Assembly: GCF_020742345.1 (NCBI RefSeq)
Contig: NZ_DYXC01000069.1
Coordinates: 1-64,000 of the forward strand
DNA from: Enteractinococcus helveticum
Lineage (GTDB): Bacteria > Actinomycetota > Actinomycetes > Actinomycetales > Micrococcaceae
Direction: 5' to 3'
Length of the DNA: 64,000 bases
Positions 26,359-35,046 of the stretch are shown here, piece after piece; within the stretch, counting starts at the first letter, position 1, and each line of letters begins with the position of its first letter. Under the pieces are notes generated by a model, which saw nothing but the letters and a program-made list of their open reading frames with translations, did no database searches and was not told the origin of the DNA. Position numbers and translations under genes: made by a program.

Positions 26359-26503
26359 TATAGTAGTGAGTCGTTGCCCAGGCGAGGGAGTCTCACCCAC
26401 TCCGTGATCGACGAGGCTTTGCAAACACCATCGTGATGCTTTGCAGTTCCTGCCTGGAAACCACGAGTGCTCAACGCACCGTACCAACTACAGGAGGAAT
26501 CCC
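26359..26503 (+). promoter_or_regulatory. Promoter and structured 5-prime leader of rplY
   Basis: A -10-like TATAGT (26359-26364) is followed by about 130 untranslated bases. CCAGGC at 26378-26383 can pair with GCCTGG at 26452-26457 to close a branched domain that holds a GGAGT/ACTCC hairpin (26387-26403), a CATCGTGATG mini-hairpin and two GCTTTGCA direct copies. A strong AGGAGG follows at the start codon. This suggests leader-based control of L25; no known leader class is assigned. Confidence 0.45.
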
Positions 26504-27130
26504 ATGGCCATTGACTACATCGAATTGCCAGTTGAAACCCGCACCGACTTCGGTAAGGGCGCATCTCGCCGTGCACGCCGTGACGGCTATATCCCTGCCG
26601 TACTCTACGGCCACGGTGAAGAACCACGTCACCTGCTCTTGCCACGCCACGAAGGCTTCCTGGCATTGCGTAACCCGAACCAGCTGCTGCGTCTGACCGA
26701 AGGCGACAATTCAGAAATGGCGCTGCCAAAAGACATCCAGCGCAACCCACTCAAAGAAGAGATCGTCCACGTCGACCTCATCCTCGTGCGTCGCGGCGAA
26801 CGCGTTACCGTTGACGTCTGGATCGATGTTATTGGTGAACCAGCACCAGACCACGCTCACGTCATGGACGTTACCTCTATTCCAGTTGAAGCAGACGCAC
26901 TGGATCTGCCCGAAACCGTTCAGATCGATCTGACCGGCCGTACCGCAGGCGAACACGTTTACGCACCAGACGTTATCCTGCCAGAAGGCGTAACTATTGA
27001 TCTTGAAGACGACTTCCTCATCGCCACCGTCGATGAAATCGTTGAGCAGGATCTTGGCGAAGAAGCAGAAGCAGACGAAGGCGAAGTCCCAACTGTAGCT
27101 GAAGAAGCTGCTGAAAACGACGCTGAGTAA
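26504..27130 (+). CDS. rplY: Large ribosomal subunit protein bL25, CTC-type
   Basis: bL25 binds 5S rRNA. This is the long CTC form of 208 residues: an N-terminal 5S-binding domain (about 5-95, with GKGASRRARRDGYIPAVLYG) and a C-terminal beta domain (about 96-185), followed by a very acidic tail rich in Glu and Asp. The ATG at 26504 has AGGAGG seven bases upstream. pth starts eight bases after its stop, an arrangement widespread in actinobacteria. Confidence 0.93.
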   Translation: MAIDYIELPVETRTDFGKGASRRARRDGYIPAVLYGHGEEPRHLLLPRHEGFLALRNPNQLLRLTEGDNSEMALPKDIQRNPLKEEIVHVDLILVRRGERVTVDVWIDVIGEPAPDHAHVMDVTSIPVEADALDLPETVQIDLTGRTAGEHVYAPDVILPEGVTIDLEDDFLIATVDEIVEQDLGEEAEADEGEVPTVAEEAAENDAE

Positions 27131-27138
27131 GTCTGCCC

Positions 27139-27753
27139 TTGACGACTCGCACCAACGGAACACTTGATCCCACCACCGGCCCTGTCCTGGTGGTGGGATT
27201 GGGTAATCCCGGAGACCGCTATGCCGCCACCCGACACAATATCGGGCATATGGTGGTCAACGAACTTGCCACACGAAATGCCCAACGTTGGAGCACCCAT
27301 AAAGCTGGTGCCGCAGTTGCAGAATTTCGATTAGGCATCGGTGGACCAAAGATTGTACTGGCCAAACCAGCAACCTACATGAACCTGTCGGGCAAACCGG
27401 TTGCGGCGCTGATGAAGTTCTTCAACATCGGTCCCGAAAACCTCATCGTCGTCCACGACGAACTTGACGTGGACCACGATGCGCTGCGTTTAAAACGTGG
27501 GGGAGGAGAAGGTGGCCACAACGGGCTGAAATCTATTTCCCAAGCCATCGGCACGAGAGACTACCTACGGGTCCGAGCTGGCATTGGGCGTCCACCTGGC
27601 AGTATGGCACCAGCAGACTATGTACTGCGGCCATTTTCTGCAACCGAGCAACAGACGCTTGCCCTGCACATCGATCGAGCCGCCGATGCGGTGGAATCGC
27701 TCGTTGAGCGCGGACTGACCACCACCCAAAATCAGTTCCATCAAAAAGCCTAG
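27139..27753 (+). CDS. pth: Peptidyl-tRNA hydrolase
   Basis: Pth releases peptides from peptidyl-tRNA that has dropped off ribosomes. In 204 residues it shows the N-terminal VGLGNPGDRYAATRHNIGHM with catalytic His33 and Asn24, the VHDELD acid and the GGGEGGHNGL loop. The start is TTG at 27139; the short gap to rplY indicates one transcript. Confidence 0.95.
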   Translation: MTTRTNGTLDPTTGPVLVVGLGNPGDRYAATRHNIGHMVVNELATRNAQRWSTHKAGAAVAEFRLGIGGPKIVLAKPATYMNLSGKPVAALMKFFNIGPENLIVVHDELDVDHDALRLKRGGGEGGHNGLKSISQAIGTRDYLRVRAGIGRPPGSMAPADYVLRPFSATEQQTLALHIDRAADAVESLVERGLTTTQNQFHQKA

Positions 27754-27760
27754 ACACCAC

Positions 27761-27798
27761 AATGGCGGGATGAGTCTCTTCGGCATCACCCCGCCGTT
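27761..27798. terminator. Bidirectional terminator between pth and the DUF2505 gene
   Basis: AATGGCGGGATGA and TCACCCCGCCGTT pair over 13 positions with two G-U pairs and a loop of about 12 bases. It lies between two converging genes. Confidence 0.65.
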
Positions 27799-27818
27799 GC
27801 TGGCTTAATGCGTCGTGC

Positions 27819-28343
27819 TTAGTGCTGATCTAGCCAGGAATCCAGTTTTGAAGTCATCCCGGTGAGCATTTTGCCAACCTGCGGTTCAGCCATCTGAGCG
27901 ATCTTAGACCCCATGAAGGGGATCTTGGAATCAACAGAACCGGCAATTTCAACCACGGTGCCCGTCTCATCGTCAGTTGGGATCAGTTTGATCGTGGCAG
28001 TGCCGGTCGCTTTGGCCAACGGCACCTTAATCGTCACATTGGCATTGCGTGAACCGTCATCGCTAGCTGCCGACCACGCTTCTGACTGTTCAACTTGGAC
28101 CCGACCCTTGACGAAACGTTGGACAGCAGAGGGCAACCGGTTGGCGATCTGCTCGCCGTCAATGCTGCGATGAATCGTCACCTGGGCGGTGTCACTGAGG
28201 GTAGGCTGTGCCGGAGTGACCGTGAATTGGTCGATGTCGGCACGGAATCCATCGGAAACATGCTGTTGGAACTCCCGGTTGATTAACCCTTCAAAGACTT
28301 TCTGTGGAGGGTGGGAAACGACGGTGGATTCTTGAAAAGCCAT
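27819..28343 (-). CDS. DUF2505 (SRPBCC-like) protein
   Basis: A protein of 174 residues matching the actinobacterial DUF2505 family, whose fold resembles polyketide cyclase/SRPBCC lipid-binding cups: an N-terminal strand FQESTVVSHPPQKVFEGLI, a strand-rich middle and the C-terminal helix ending KMLTGMTSKLDSWLDQH. No catalytic residues are known for the family. It is divergent from mfd. Confidence 0.75.
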   Translation of the reverse strand: MAFQESTVVSHPPQKVFEGLINREFQQHVSDGFRADIDQFTVTPAQPTLSDTAQVTIHRSIDGEQIANRLPSAVQRFVKGRVQVEQSEAWSAASDDGSRNANVTIKVPLAKATGTATIKLIPTDDETGTVVEIAGSVDSKIPFMGSKIAQMAEPQVGKMLTGMTSKLDSWLDQH

Positions 28344-28468
28344 GGGCTCACTCTCTGCTGCTCGCTAACAGTGGATAGAACGCAAGTGTAAACGATGCAG
28401 CTTGGGAAAACCGTTATGCTAAAGGGTGCGCCGGTTGTGATTCATACCAGAAAACGGGAAGTTAAATT

Positions 28469-31400
28469 TTGTCTGAAGACGCTGTGTTATCAGGGTTGAT
28501 AAACCACCTCCAAGCCGATTCTGCCGTAGCCGCCATGCGGACTTCTATTGCCCGGCCTGACCGAACCAAAGATCTCTCGCTGAGTCTTCCCGACGGCGCC
28601 CGCGAAGCCGTCACGGCTGCGCTAGTAGACTCCTTACAGGACGCCTCCTTCGCGGCACCCGTGGTACTGCTGGTGACAGCCACGGCCCGTGAGGCAGAAG
28701 ATCTTGCCCAAGGCCTGGGTGCCTGGATGGATGCTAGGGCGATAGCGCATTTCCCGTCGTGGGAGACCCTGCCACATGAGCGACTGTCACCGCGCAGCGA
28801 TACCGTGGGTGAACGCATGGCAGTATTGCGCAAATTGGCTCACCCAGGACGTGATGGCCAACCGGCACTACGTGTCGTGACCGCCCCGGTACGATCCATC
28901 GTTCAACCAATCGTCAAGGGCCTAGGGGATCTAGAACCGGTCCTATTACGCACCGGTGAATTTTATGACTTCGAACAGGTAGTCCAAGACCTCGCCAACG
29001 CAGCTTACACACGTGTTGACATGGTATCCCGCCGCGGTGAATTTGCCGTCCGGGGTGGCATCATCGACGTGTTCCCACCCACCGAAGACCATCCGTACCG
29101 CATTGAATTCTTCGGTGATGAAATCGAAGAGATCCGGTATTTCTCCATTGCAGATCAACGCTCGTTAGTCGATACCTCCGACGACGGCTCAGCAACCCCG
29201 ACGTCGATGTACGCGCCGCCATGCCGTGAACTGCTCTTGACCGACGACGTCCAGCAGAAGGCTCGAGACCTCCAGGTGTCGATGCCCAACGTGTTGGAAA
29301 TCCTTGAACCAATGTCCAACGGTGTAGCAGTCGAGGGGATGGAATCGCTGGCACCGTTAGTCACGCAGATGGAATCCTTCCTCGATGTCTTGCCGGAAGG
29401 CTCCGTCACGATCGTGATTGAACCTGAAAAGGTACGGTCCCGAGTCCATGACCTGTTGTCGACCAATGAGGAATTCTTGGCTGCTGCCTGGGCCGCAGCC
29501 GGGGAAGGCCTGGCAGCCCCGGTAGAAAATCAGCACGAAGCCGGCGGCTTCGCCACACTGGGAGATACTCGGACCTTGGCGCTGGAACGGGATCAAGGGT
29601 GGTGGCAGTTTACTGCCTTCGATATGGATGACACCTTTGATGCCACAGCGCTGCGTACCGGGTTTACTGCTCCGGCACAATTTGCTGGCGATGTGCCGGC
29701 GCTGATGGAACACGTGGAAAACCGCATCCGAGACAACTGGTCCATTGCGGTGGCTACCCACGGACCCGGTCCTGCACGTCGTCTGGCCGAAATCTTCAAC
29801 GAGGCAGGCCACACTGCAACCGTGGTTGACCGCATCACCGAAGCCAAACCAGCCCACATCCAGATTACTGTCGCCAGCCTAGGCGCTGGATTTGCCTGGG
29901 CTGACCACCGCTTCGCCGTGGTGACCGAATACGACCTATTTGGTCGTCAAGCCGCAGGTACCCAGCGCGGTGAGAAACGCTCCCTGGCGCGTAAACGCCG
30001 CAACGCAGTCGACCCGCTAGCGCTTAAAGAAGGCGACTACGTTGTTCATAATCAACACGGGATTGCGAAATTCATTGAGCTGCAGCGTCGCAAAGTTGCC
30101 GGTGCACGCTCGAGTGCCGGTGAAGAAGGCTATCGCGAATATCTGGTCTTAGAGTTTGCGCCCTCCAAACGCGGAGGTGCCGGTGACCGGCTATTTGTAC
30201 CCACCGACCAGCTTGACCAGGTCAGCCAATATGTCGGTGGCGATACGCCGACGCTGTCGAAGATGGGTGGGTCAGACTGGGCCCAAACCAAGTCCAAAGC
30301 GCGCCGAGCAACCCGAGAGATCGCCAAAGAACTCATCCAGTTGTATTCAGCTCGCATGGCAACCAGGGGCCACGCGTTTTCACCCGACAGCCCGTGGCAG
30401 GCTGAACTGGAAGAAGCTTTCCCACACATTGAAACCCCGGACCAGCTGACCACGGTTGAAGAAGTCAAACACGACATGGAAGCCGAAGTGCCCATGGATC
30501 GATTGGTTGCCGGTGACGTAGGGTTTGGTAAAACAGAGGTCGCTGTCCGGGCTGCGTTCAAGGCGATCCAGGACGGCAAACAGGTGGCATTATTGGTTCC
30601 CACCACCCTGTTGGCTCGTCAGCACACCGAAACTTTTGCCGAGCGATTCGCCGGGTTCCCTGTGACGGTGCGGGCCTTGTCACGATTCCAAAAGACCAAA
30701 CAATCTCGCGAGACGATCGATGCGCTAGCCGAAGGAACCGTGGACATGGTCATCGGTACCCATCGGTTGCTATCCGATGAGATCCAGTTTAAGGACCTTG
30801 GCCTGGTGATCATTGACGAAGAACAGCGCTTCGGCGTCGAACACAAAGAAAAACTCAAACAGCTGCGTACCAATGTTGATGTGCTGGCTATGACAGCAAC
30901 CCCGATTCCACGAACCCTGGAAATGTCAATGACTGGGATCCGTGAGACTTCTACCTTGGCCACCCCGCCGGAACAACGCCACCCGGTATTGACCTACGTT
31001 GGCCCGTACACCGACAAACAAATCATTGCGGCTATTCGTCGTGAGATGATGCGCGAGGGCCAGGTGTTCTATGTCCACAACCGGGTCAACAGCATCAATA
31101 AGGTTGCGGCACGCATTCAAGAATTAATTCCTGAAGCACGCGTGGCAGTTGTCCACGGTCGTATGTCCGAGTCCACGCTGGAACAGATCATGGTCGATTT
31201 CTGGGAAAAAGAATACGACGTGCTGGTTTCTACTACGATTATCGAAACCGGACTGGACATTGCCAACGCCAACACCCTGATCATCGAAGACGCCCATCGC
31301 TACGGCCTTTCCCAGCTACATCAGTTGCGTGGTCGTGTGGGGCGTGGCCGTGATCGCGCATATGCCTACTTCCTGTATGACACCGGCAAACCACTAAATG

Positions 31401-32074
31401 AAACCGCTATGGAACGTCTCAAAGCTGTGGCCACCCATAATGAGCTTGGCTCAGGCTTGCAATTGGCCCAAAAGGACCTTGAGATCCGTGGGGCAGGAAA
31501 CCTGCTGGGTGGAGAACAATCCGGTCACATCGCCGGGGTTGGCTTCGACCTATATATTCGCATGGTGGGAGAAGCCGTTACGGATTTCAAGGGCGAAGAA
31601 GATACGTCACCGCCAGAAGTCAAAGTCGAGCTGCCCGTCAACGCGCACCTGCCGCATGACTATGTACCAGGGGAACGACTGCGCCTGGAGGCCTACCGCA
31701 ATCTGGCTCAAGCCTCCGACACTGCAGCCGTGGAAGCTGCCGTTGAAGAGCTACAGGACCGCTACGGTGAACTGCCCGAAGCCGCACAGAACCTCGTGGC
31801 CGTGGCGAACTTCCGAAACACCGCTCGCGAATATGGTGTCCATGAGGTGATGCTGATGGGCAAGAACATCAAGTTCGGCCCGGTGGAGGAACTACCAGAC
31901 TCACGCGCGATGCGCATGAAGCGGATGTACCCGGGGGCTGTGCATCGGGCGCCGCTCAAAGCCATCATGGTACCACGACCCAAAACCCAGGCGGTGACCG
32001 GCAAAGACCTCGTCGATGCCGAACTGCTGGAATGGGCCGGCAAGTTCTTAGCGAATATCTTCGGCGAAAACTAA
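28469..32074 (+). CDS. mfd: Transcription-repair coupling factor
   Basis: Mfd removes RNA polymerase stalled at DNA lesions and recruits UvrA. At 1201 residues it is full length: UvrB-like modules at the N-terminus, the polymerase-interaction domain around 500-570 (EGDYVVHNQHGIAKF), the SF2 translocase with GDVGFGKTEVA near 681 and DEEQRF, the RecG-like motif region QLRGRVGRGRDRAYAYF, and the C-terminal TRCF domain. The start is TTG at 28469. It converges with the acyltransferase gene and overlaps its stop by four bases. Confidence 0.96.
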   Translation: MSEDAVLSGLINHLQADSAVAAMRTSIARPDRTKDLSLSLPDGAREAVTAALVDSLQDASFAAPVVLLVTATAREAEDLAQGLGAWMDARAIAHFPSWETLPHERLSPRSDTVGERMAVLRKLAHPGRDGQPALRVVTAPVRSIVQPIVKGLGDLEPVLLRTGEFYDFEQVVQDLANAAYTRVDMVSRRGEFAVRGGIIDVFPPTEDHPYRIEFFGDEIEEIRYFSIADQRSLVDTSDDGSATPTSMYAPPCRELLLTDDVQQKARDLQVSMPNVLEILEPMSNGVAVEGMESLAPLVTQMESFLDVLPEGSVTIVIEPEKVRSRVHDLLSTNEEFLAAAWAAAGEGLAAPVENQHEAGGFATLGDTRTLALERDQGWWQFTAFDMDDTFDATALRTGFTAPAQFAGDVPALMEHVENRIRDNWSIAVATHGPGPARRLAEIFNEAGHTATVVDRITEAKPAHIQITVASLGAGFAWADHRFAVVTEYDLFGRQAAGTQRGEKRSLARKRRNAVDPLALKEGDYVVHNQHGIAKFIELQRRKVAGARSSAGEEGYREYLVLEFAPSKRGGAGDRLFVPTDQLDQVSQYVGGDTPTLSKMGGSDWAQTKSKARRATREIAKELIQLYSARMATRGHAFSPDSPWQAELEEAFPHIETPDQLTTVEEVKHDMEAEVPMDRLVAGDVGFGKTEVAVRAAFKAIQDGKQVALLVPTTLLARQHTETFAERFAGFPVTVRALSRFQKTKQSRETIDALAEGTVDMVIGTHRLLSDEIQFKDLGLVIIDEEQRFGVEHKEKLKQLRTNVDVLAMTATPIPRTLEMSMTGIRETSTLATPPEQRHPVLTYVGPYTDKQIIAAIRREMMREGQVFYVHNRVNSINKVAARIQELIPEARVAVVHGRMSESTLEQIMVDFWEKEYDVLVSTTIIETGLDIANANTLIIEDAHRYGLSQLHQLRGRVGRGRDRAYAYFLYDTGKPLNETAMERLKAVATHNELGSGLQLAQKDLEIRGAGNLLGGEQSGHIAGVGFDLYIRMVGEAVTDFKGEEDTSPPEVKVELPVNAHLPHDYVPGERLRLEAYRNLAQASDTAAVEAAVEELQDRYGELPEAAQNLVAVANFRNTAREYGVHEVMLMGKNIKFGPVEELPDSRAMRMKRMYPGAVHRAPLKAIMVPRPKTQAVTGKDLVDAELLEWAGKFLANIFGEN

Positions 32075-33135
32075 ACCTTTATCCGGGACCGTAAGAGTCC
32101 CGGATCCCGAGGTGCCCCCGACAGCAGCCGTGCGGCCGGTGTCGTATTGATCAGCAAGCCGACGATAAACGAGACGACCAAGGCGACGCTCATGCGCAAT
32201 AACCAGTGCGCCAGCGAATCATCGTCGAAGCCGTTTTGGTGCATCCATACCAACACCAGTCCGTGGAAAAATACCACAGCCGTGCCGGTGCGTACCAAAC
32301 GTGAGACGCTTGTTTGGACGGCTGGGAACTTTTGTATCCCATCGTTGACCCAGGTGGCAAAAATCAAAATGAAGCCAGCGGTTACCACGATGGCAATCAG
32401 GGGTGTAAGCAAGATCGTGCCAAAGTCTCCGACCTGAATATAGTGGGCACGTACCTCGGTTGTGTACGTGACCCCCAGTGCGGTTACGACTAACGCCAGG
32501 CCGAGGGCGGCCAAGACGTGAGAAGAATATCGGCGAACCAGCGGCATGAGGAGTTTCCGCAGCTGTTCTCCGACGAGCAGATAGAACATGACCGGCCATG
32601 CCAGTCCGAGCCGAAGCGGTGTTTCTACCAGTGGATGGGTTTCGAATACGCCATTGGTAACTAACTGATAGCAAGCATACGAAGTCAGCACCCCTAGCAG
32701 AGCGACGGTCCAGACCACAGCTGAGCCCAGTGGCTCTAAAAATCTGCGTAGCAGCGTCGCACCGGCCAGGGTTGTGATGAACCAGGCGGCCATCCAAAAG
32801 ATTGATTGCCCTGCTCCACCCGACCAGCCGGAATGTAAATGGTCGAGGATAATGTCGCGTTGTCCCCATTCCACAGCAATAAGCCACACTGAGATGATCA
32901 CTGACCAGGCCAGATAGGGGATGAGCAGCGTGTCCCAGCGCCTAGAAAATTCCGAGAATAGTGTGCGCCCCGGAGTAAAGAAGAACCCGGAGAGCATGAA
33001 GAATAACGGCATCCGCCAGATGGTGAGCAATTCCGAGTTGGGAAAATAACCAGCGTGGCCTACCACCACCATAATGATGGAAAAGACACGAAGCAGGTCG
33101 ATTCCGAGGTTCCGAGTTGGGCGGGTGGTGATCAT
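32071..33135 (-). CDS. Acyltransferase-3 family membrane protein
   Basis: A 354-residue membrane protein with about ten helices. The N-terminal RNLGIDLLRVFSIIMVVVGH carries the RxxxxDxxR...H pattern with His27, and WRMPLFFMLSGFFF is the second conserved block. Family members O-acylate cell-surface polysaccharides, lipids or antibiotics. No glycan genes are adjacent, so the acceptor is unknown. A decayed copy of the same gene lies immediately upstream on the same strand. Confidence 0.85.
   Translation of the reverse strand: MITTRPTRNLGIDLLRVFSIIMVVVGHAGYFPNSELLTIWRMPLFFMLSGFFFTPGRTLFSEFSRRWDTLLIPYLAWSVIISVWLIAVEWGQRDIILDHLHSGWSGGAGQSIFWMAAWFITTLAGATLLRRFLEPLGSAVVWTVALLGVLTSYACYQLVTNGVFETHPLVETPLRLGLAWPVMFYLLVGEQLRKLLMPLVRRYSSHVLAALGLALVVTALGVTYTTEVRAHYIQVGDFGTILLTPLIAIVVTAGFILIFATWVNDGIQKFPAVQTSVSRLVRTGTAVVFFHGLVLVWMHQNGFDDDSLAHWLLRMSVALVVSFIVGLLINTTPAARLLSGAPRDPGLLRSRIKV
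32081..32105 (+). terminator. Hairpin just past mfd, inside the acyltransferase end
   Basis: ATCCGGGAC and GTCCCGGAT pair perfectly around a seven-base loop, seven bases after the mfd stop. It lies within the last codons of the opposing gene. No T-run follows, so it is a possible terminator only. Confidence 0.4.
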
Positions 33136-33148
33136 AAATCCGTTTCAA

Positions 33149-33920
33149 CTATGAGGCAGCAATGATTACCCGAAGTAGTCGTTTCTGAGCTACTCCAGAT
33201 AGCGCACGAGCCGCCGGTGTCATGTTCAAAACAGCCCCACGGCAAACGCTGTGGTCAAGGCTACCCCAAAGCTAATGAAAAGATCACCTGAAGCATTGGT
33301 ATTGAAGCCAATTGCCTGTATCCACAATAGGATTAAGCCATTGGATAGCCCTACTGTCGAAACCGTCCGCAGTTAGTCGTCCCACGACTGGTTCCAGGAA
33401 CATCCACCCGTGCAGCAACCGGTTGACGCCGGTTGAATAGATCATCAAAAAGCCGACGGCACGATCATTGCGATACCCGGAGCGATGAATGACCAGCCAA
33501 ATCGTCCAGCATGAATGTAGTGTGCGGCAACGTTGTCATGATATGCCACCACGAGCGACGCAGTAAGCAAAAAGATCACCGGAATGCGCGAAGCAACTGA
33601 TCGCTTAGAAGGCCCGGATCAGCAGGAACCATGAAGACATCCCAAAGCCGAGCACCCTGTATCGTTGCGCGAACCGATGTACAGGTGGTGCAGCATATCT
33701 GTTGGCGTATCCCATTTGATACCAACCACGATCAGGGTAATGATCATAGACCATGTCAGGTGGGGGATTAAAAGCGCCAGGACAGCATAAGGAATAACCG
33801 CATCCGCCATACGAAAAGCAGGCTGGAACCGTCACAGATTCCCGAATGTATCCGCACGACCCTGGCAGTAGAAAGGCGACTCAGTGCGTCGATGCTGAGA
33901 TTTCGGTGTGACATATTCAC
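33149..33920 (-). pseudogene. Decayed tandem copy of the acyltransferase-3 gene
   Basis: Read on the minus strand, fragments in different frames match the intact gene downstream in order. From 33914 comes MSHRNLSIDALSRLS then WRMRLFLMLS, matching RNLGIDLLR and WRMPLFFMLS. After a deletion of about 20 residues, LLIPHLTWSMIITLIVVGI matches LLIPYLAWSVIISVW. Near the end NGLILLWIQAIGF and, after a frameshift, NMTPAARALSG match HGLVLVWMHQNGF and NTTPAARLLSG. About 770 bases remain of 1065, with at least two frameshifts and large internal losses. It arose by tandem duplication, and its stop lies 14 bases from the start of the intact gene. Confidence 0.85.
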
Positions 33921-33930
33921 GTGGTAGGAA

Positions 33931-33977
33931 ACCTAACTGCACCCGGGGTAATAGACCCACCCCGGGTGCAGTTAGGT
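33931..33977 (-). terminator. Strong hairpin terminator
   Basis: CCTAACTGCACCCGGGG and CCCCGGGTGCAGTTAGG pair perfectly, with one more A-T outside, giving an 18-bp stem and an 11-base loop. It lies 20 bases after the minus-strand gene at 33998-34312. Confidence 0.75.
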
Positions 33978-33997
33978 AGCTCTTTGCGAGAGTCCTT

Positions 33998-34312
33998 TTA
34001 GAGATTAGGAGAGTTGGTTTCGTGAGCTGGATCAGTCACGAATTCTGCATCAACGGTATTGGAACGTCCGACGATTTGCTTCGGAATAAAGTATGCGACA
34101 GCACTCAGAATCACGACGCTAAGCATCGGAACCCAGACATTTTCAAATGACAGCAGGTTGATCATATACAAGCCAGCAACAAACAGGGCGAGTGCGATGA
34201 CGAAGATCAGCAAGTTACCAGCCGTATTGCCTTCACCGGAGAAATTTGCCGGTTTACCGTCACGAATCACGGGGACACCTCGTTCTTTCAAAAATTCTAT
34301 TGTCGCCAGCAT
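33998..34312 (-). CDS. Two-helix membrane protein of unknown function
   Basis: A protein of 104 residues. A soluble N-terminus of about 30 residues leads to two membrane helices, near 33-53 (LLIFVIALALFVAGLYMINL) and 58-75 (VWVPMLSVVILSAVAYFI), with a polar C-terminal tail. No family is recognised. It lies downstream of deoC on the same strand with 29 bases between and a strong terminator behind it, so it may be cotranscribed with the nucleoside genes. Confidence 0.6.
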   Translation of the reverse strand: MLATIEFLKERGVPVIRDGKPANFSGEGNTAGNLLIFVIALALFVAGLYMINLLSFENVWVPMLSVVILSAVAYFIPKQIVGRSNTVDAEFVTDPAHETNSPNL

Positions 34313-34341
34313 AGCGTGGGCGACGGTGCGATGATGTGTTG

Positions 34342-35037
34342 TTAACTAAGGATAGCGTAAGTCGAACTAGCTCCGAGCCGGGTTGCGCCAGCTTTGAGCA
34401 TCTCGATGGCATCTTGTCGGGTGCGGATGCCGCCAGAAGCTTTGACACCAAGATCATTACCTACGGTATTGCGCAGCAAAGCCACATCTGTCACTGTCGC
34501 ACCGCCGGGTCCGAATCCAGTGGAGGTCTTGACGAAGTTAGCACCGGCTTCAACGGCTGCTTCACAAGCAATGATCTTCGCCTGCTCTGTCAGCGATGCC
34601 GTCTCTAAGATGACTTTGACGATCACGTCATGCCCGGCTGCGGCTTCCACGACAGAACGAATATCATGCACCACTGCAGCCTTATCGGCAACCAGCGCTG
34701 CAGACTGGTTGATTACCATATCGACTTCCTCGGCACCCTGGGCAATGGCCTGGGCAGTTTCAAAGGCTTTGGTTTCTGGGGTCTGGGCTCCAGATGGAAA
34801 ACCGATGACCGTACAGATCTTGACCGGTGATTCAGCAAGACGTTTGGCAGCGTGCGCGACCCAAATGGGCTGCACACACACCGAGGCTGTAATAAATTCT
34901 GCGGCTTGATCACAGAGTTTATCGATATCTTGGGCCGTGGCGGTGGGCGCCAGCAGAGTGTGATCGATCAGCAACGCCAGCTGGCTGCTATCGAGTTCAT
35001 CCACTTGTGTTGGGCTCAGTGGGGCGGTATCGGACAC
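34342..35037 (-). CDS. deoC: Deoxyribose-phosphate aldolase
   Basis: DeoC splits 2-deoxyribose-5-phosphate to acetaldehyde and glyceraldehyde-3-phosphate in nucleoside salvage. In 231 residues it shows the Schiff-base lysine region VKVILETASL and the second lysine in FVKTSTGFGPGGAT. The start is GTG at 35037 after AAGGAG. It lies directly behind the phosphohexomutase and purine nucleoside phosphorylase genes in one operon, a coherent deoxynucleoside degradation set. Confidence 0.95.
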   Translation of the reverse strand: MSDTAPLSPTQVDELDSSQLALLIDHTLLAPTATAQDIDKLCDQAAEFITASVCVQPIWVAHAAKRLAESPVKICTVIGFPSGAQTPETKAFETAQAIAQGAEEVDMVINQSAALVADKAAVVHDIRSVVEAAAGHDVIVKVILETASLTEQAKIIACEAAVEAGANFVKTSTGFGPGGATVTDVALLRNTVGNDLGVKASGGIRTRQDAIEMLKAGATRLGASSTYAILS

Positions 35038-35046
35038 GGAGTCTCC

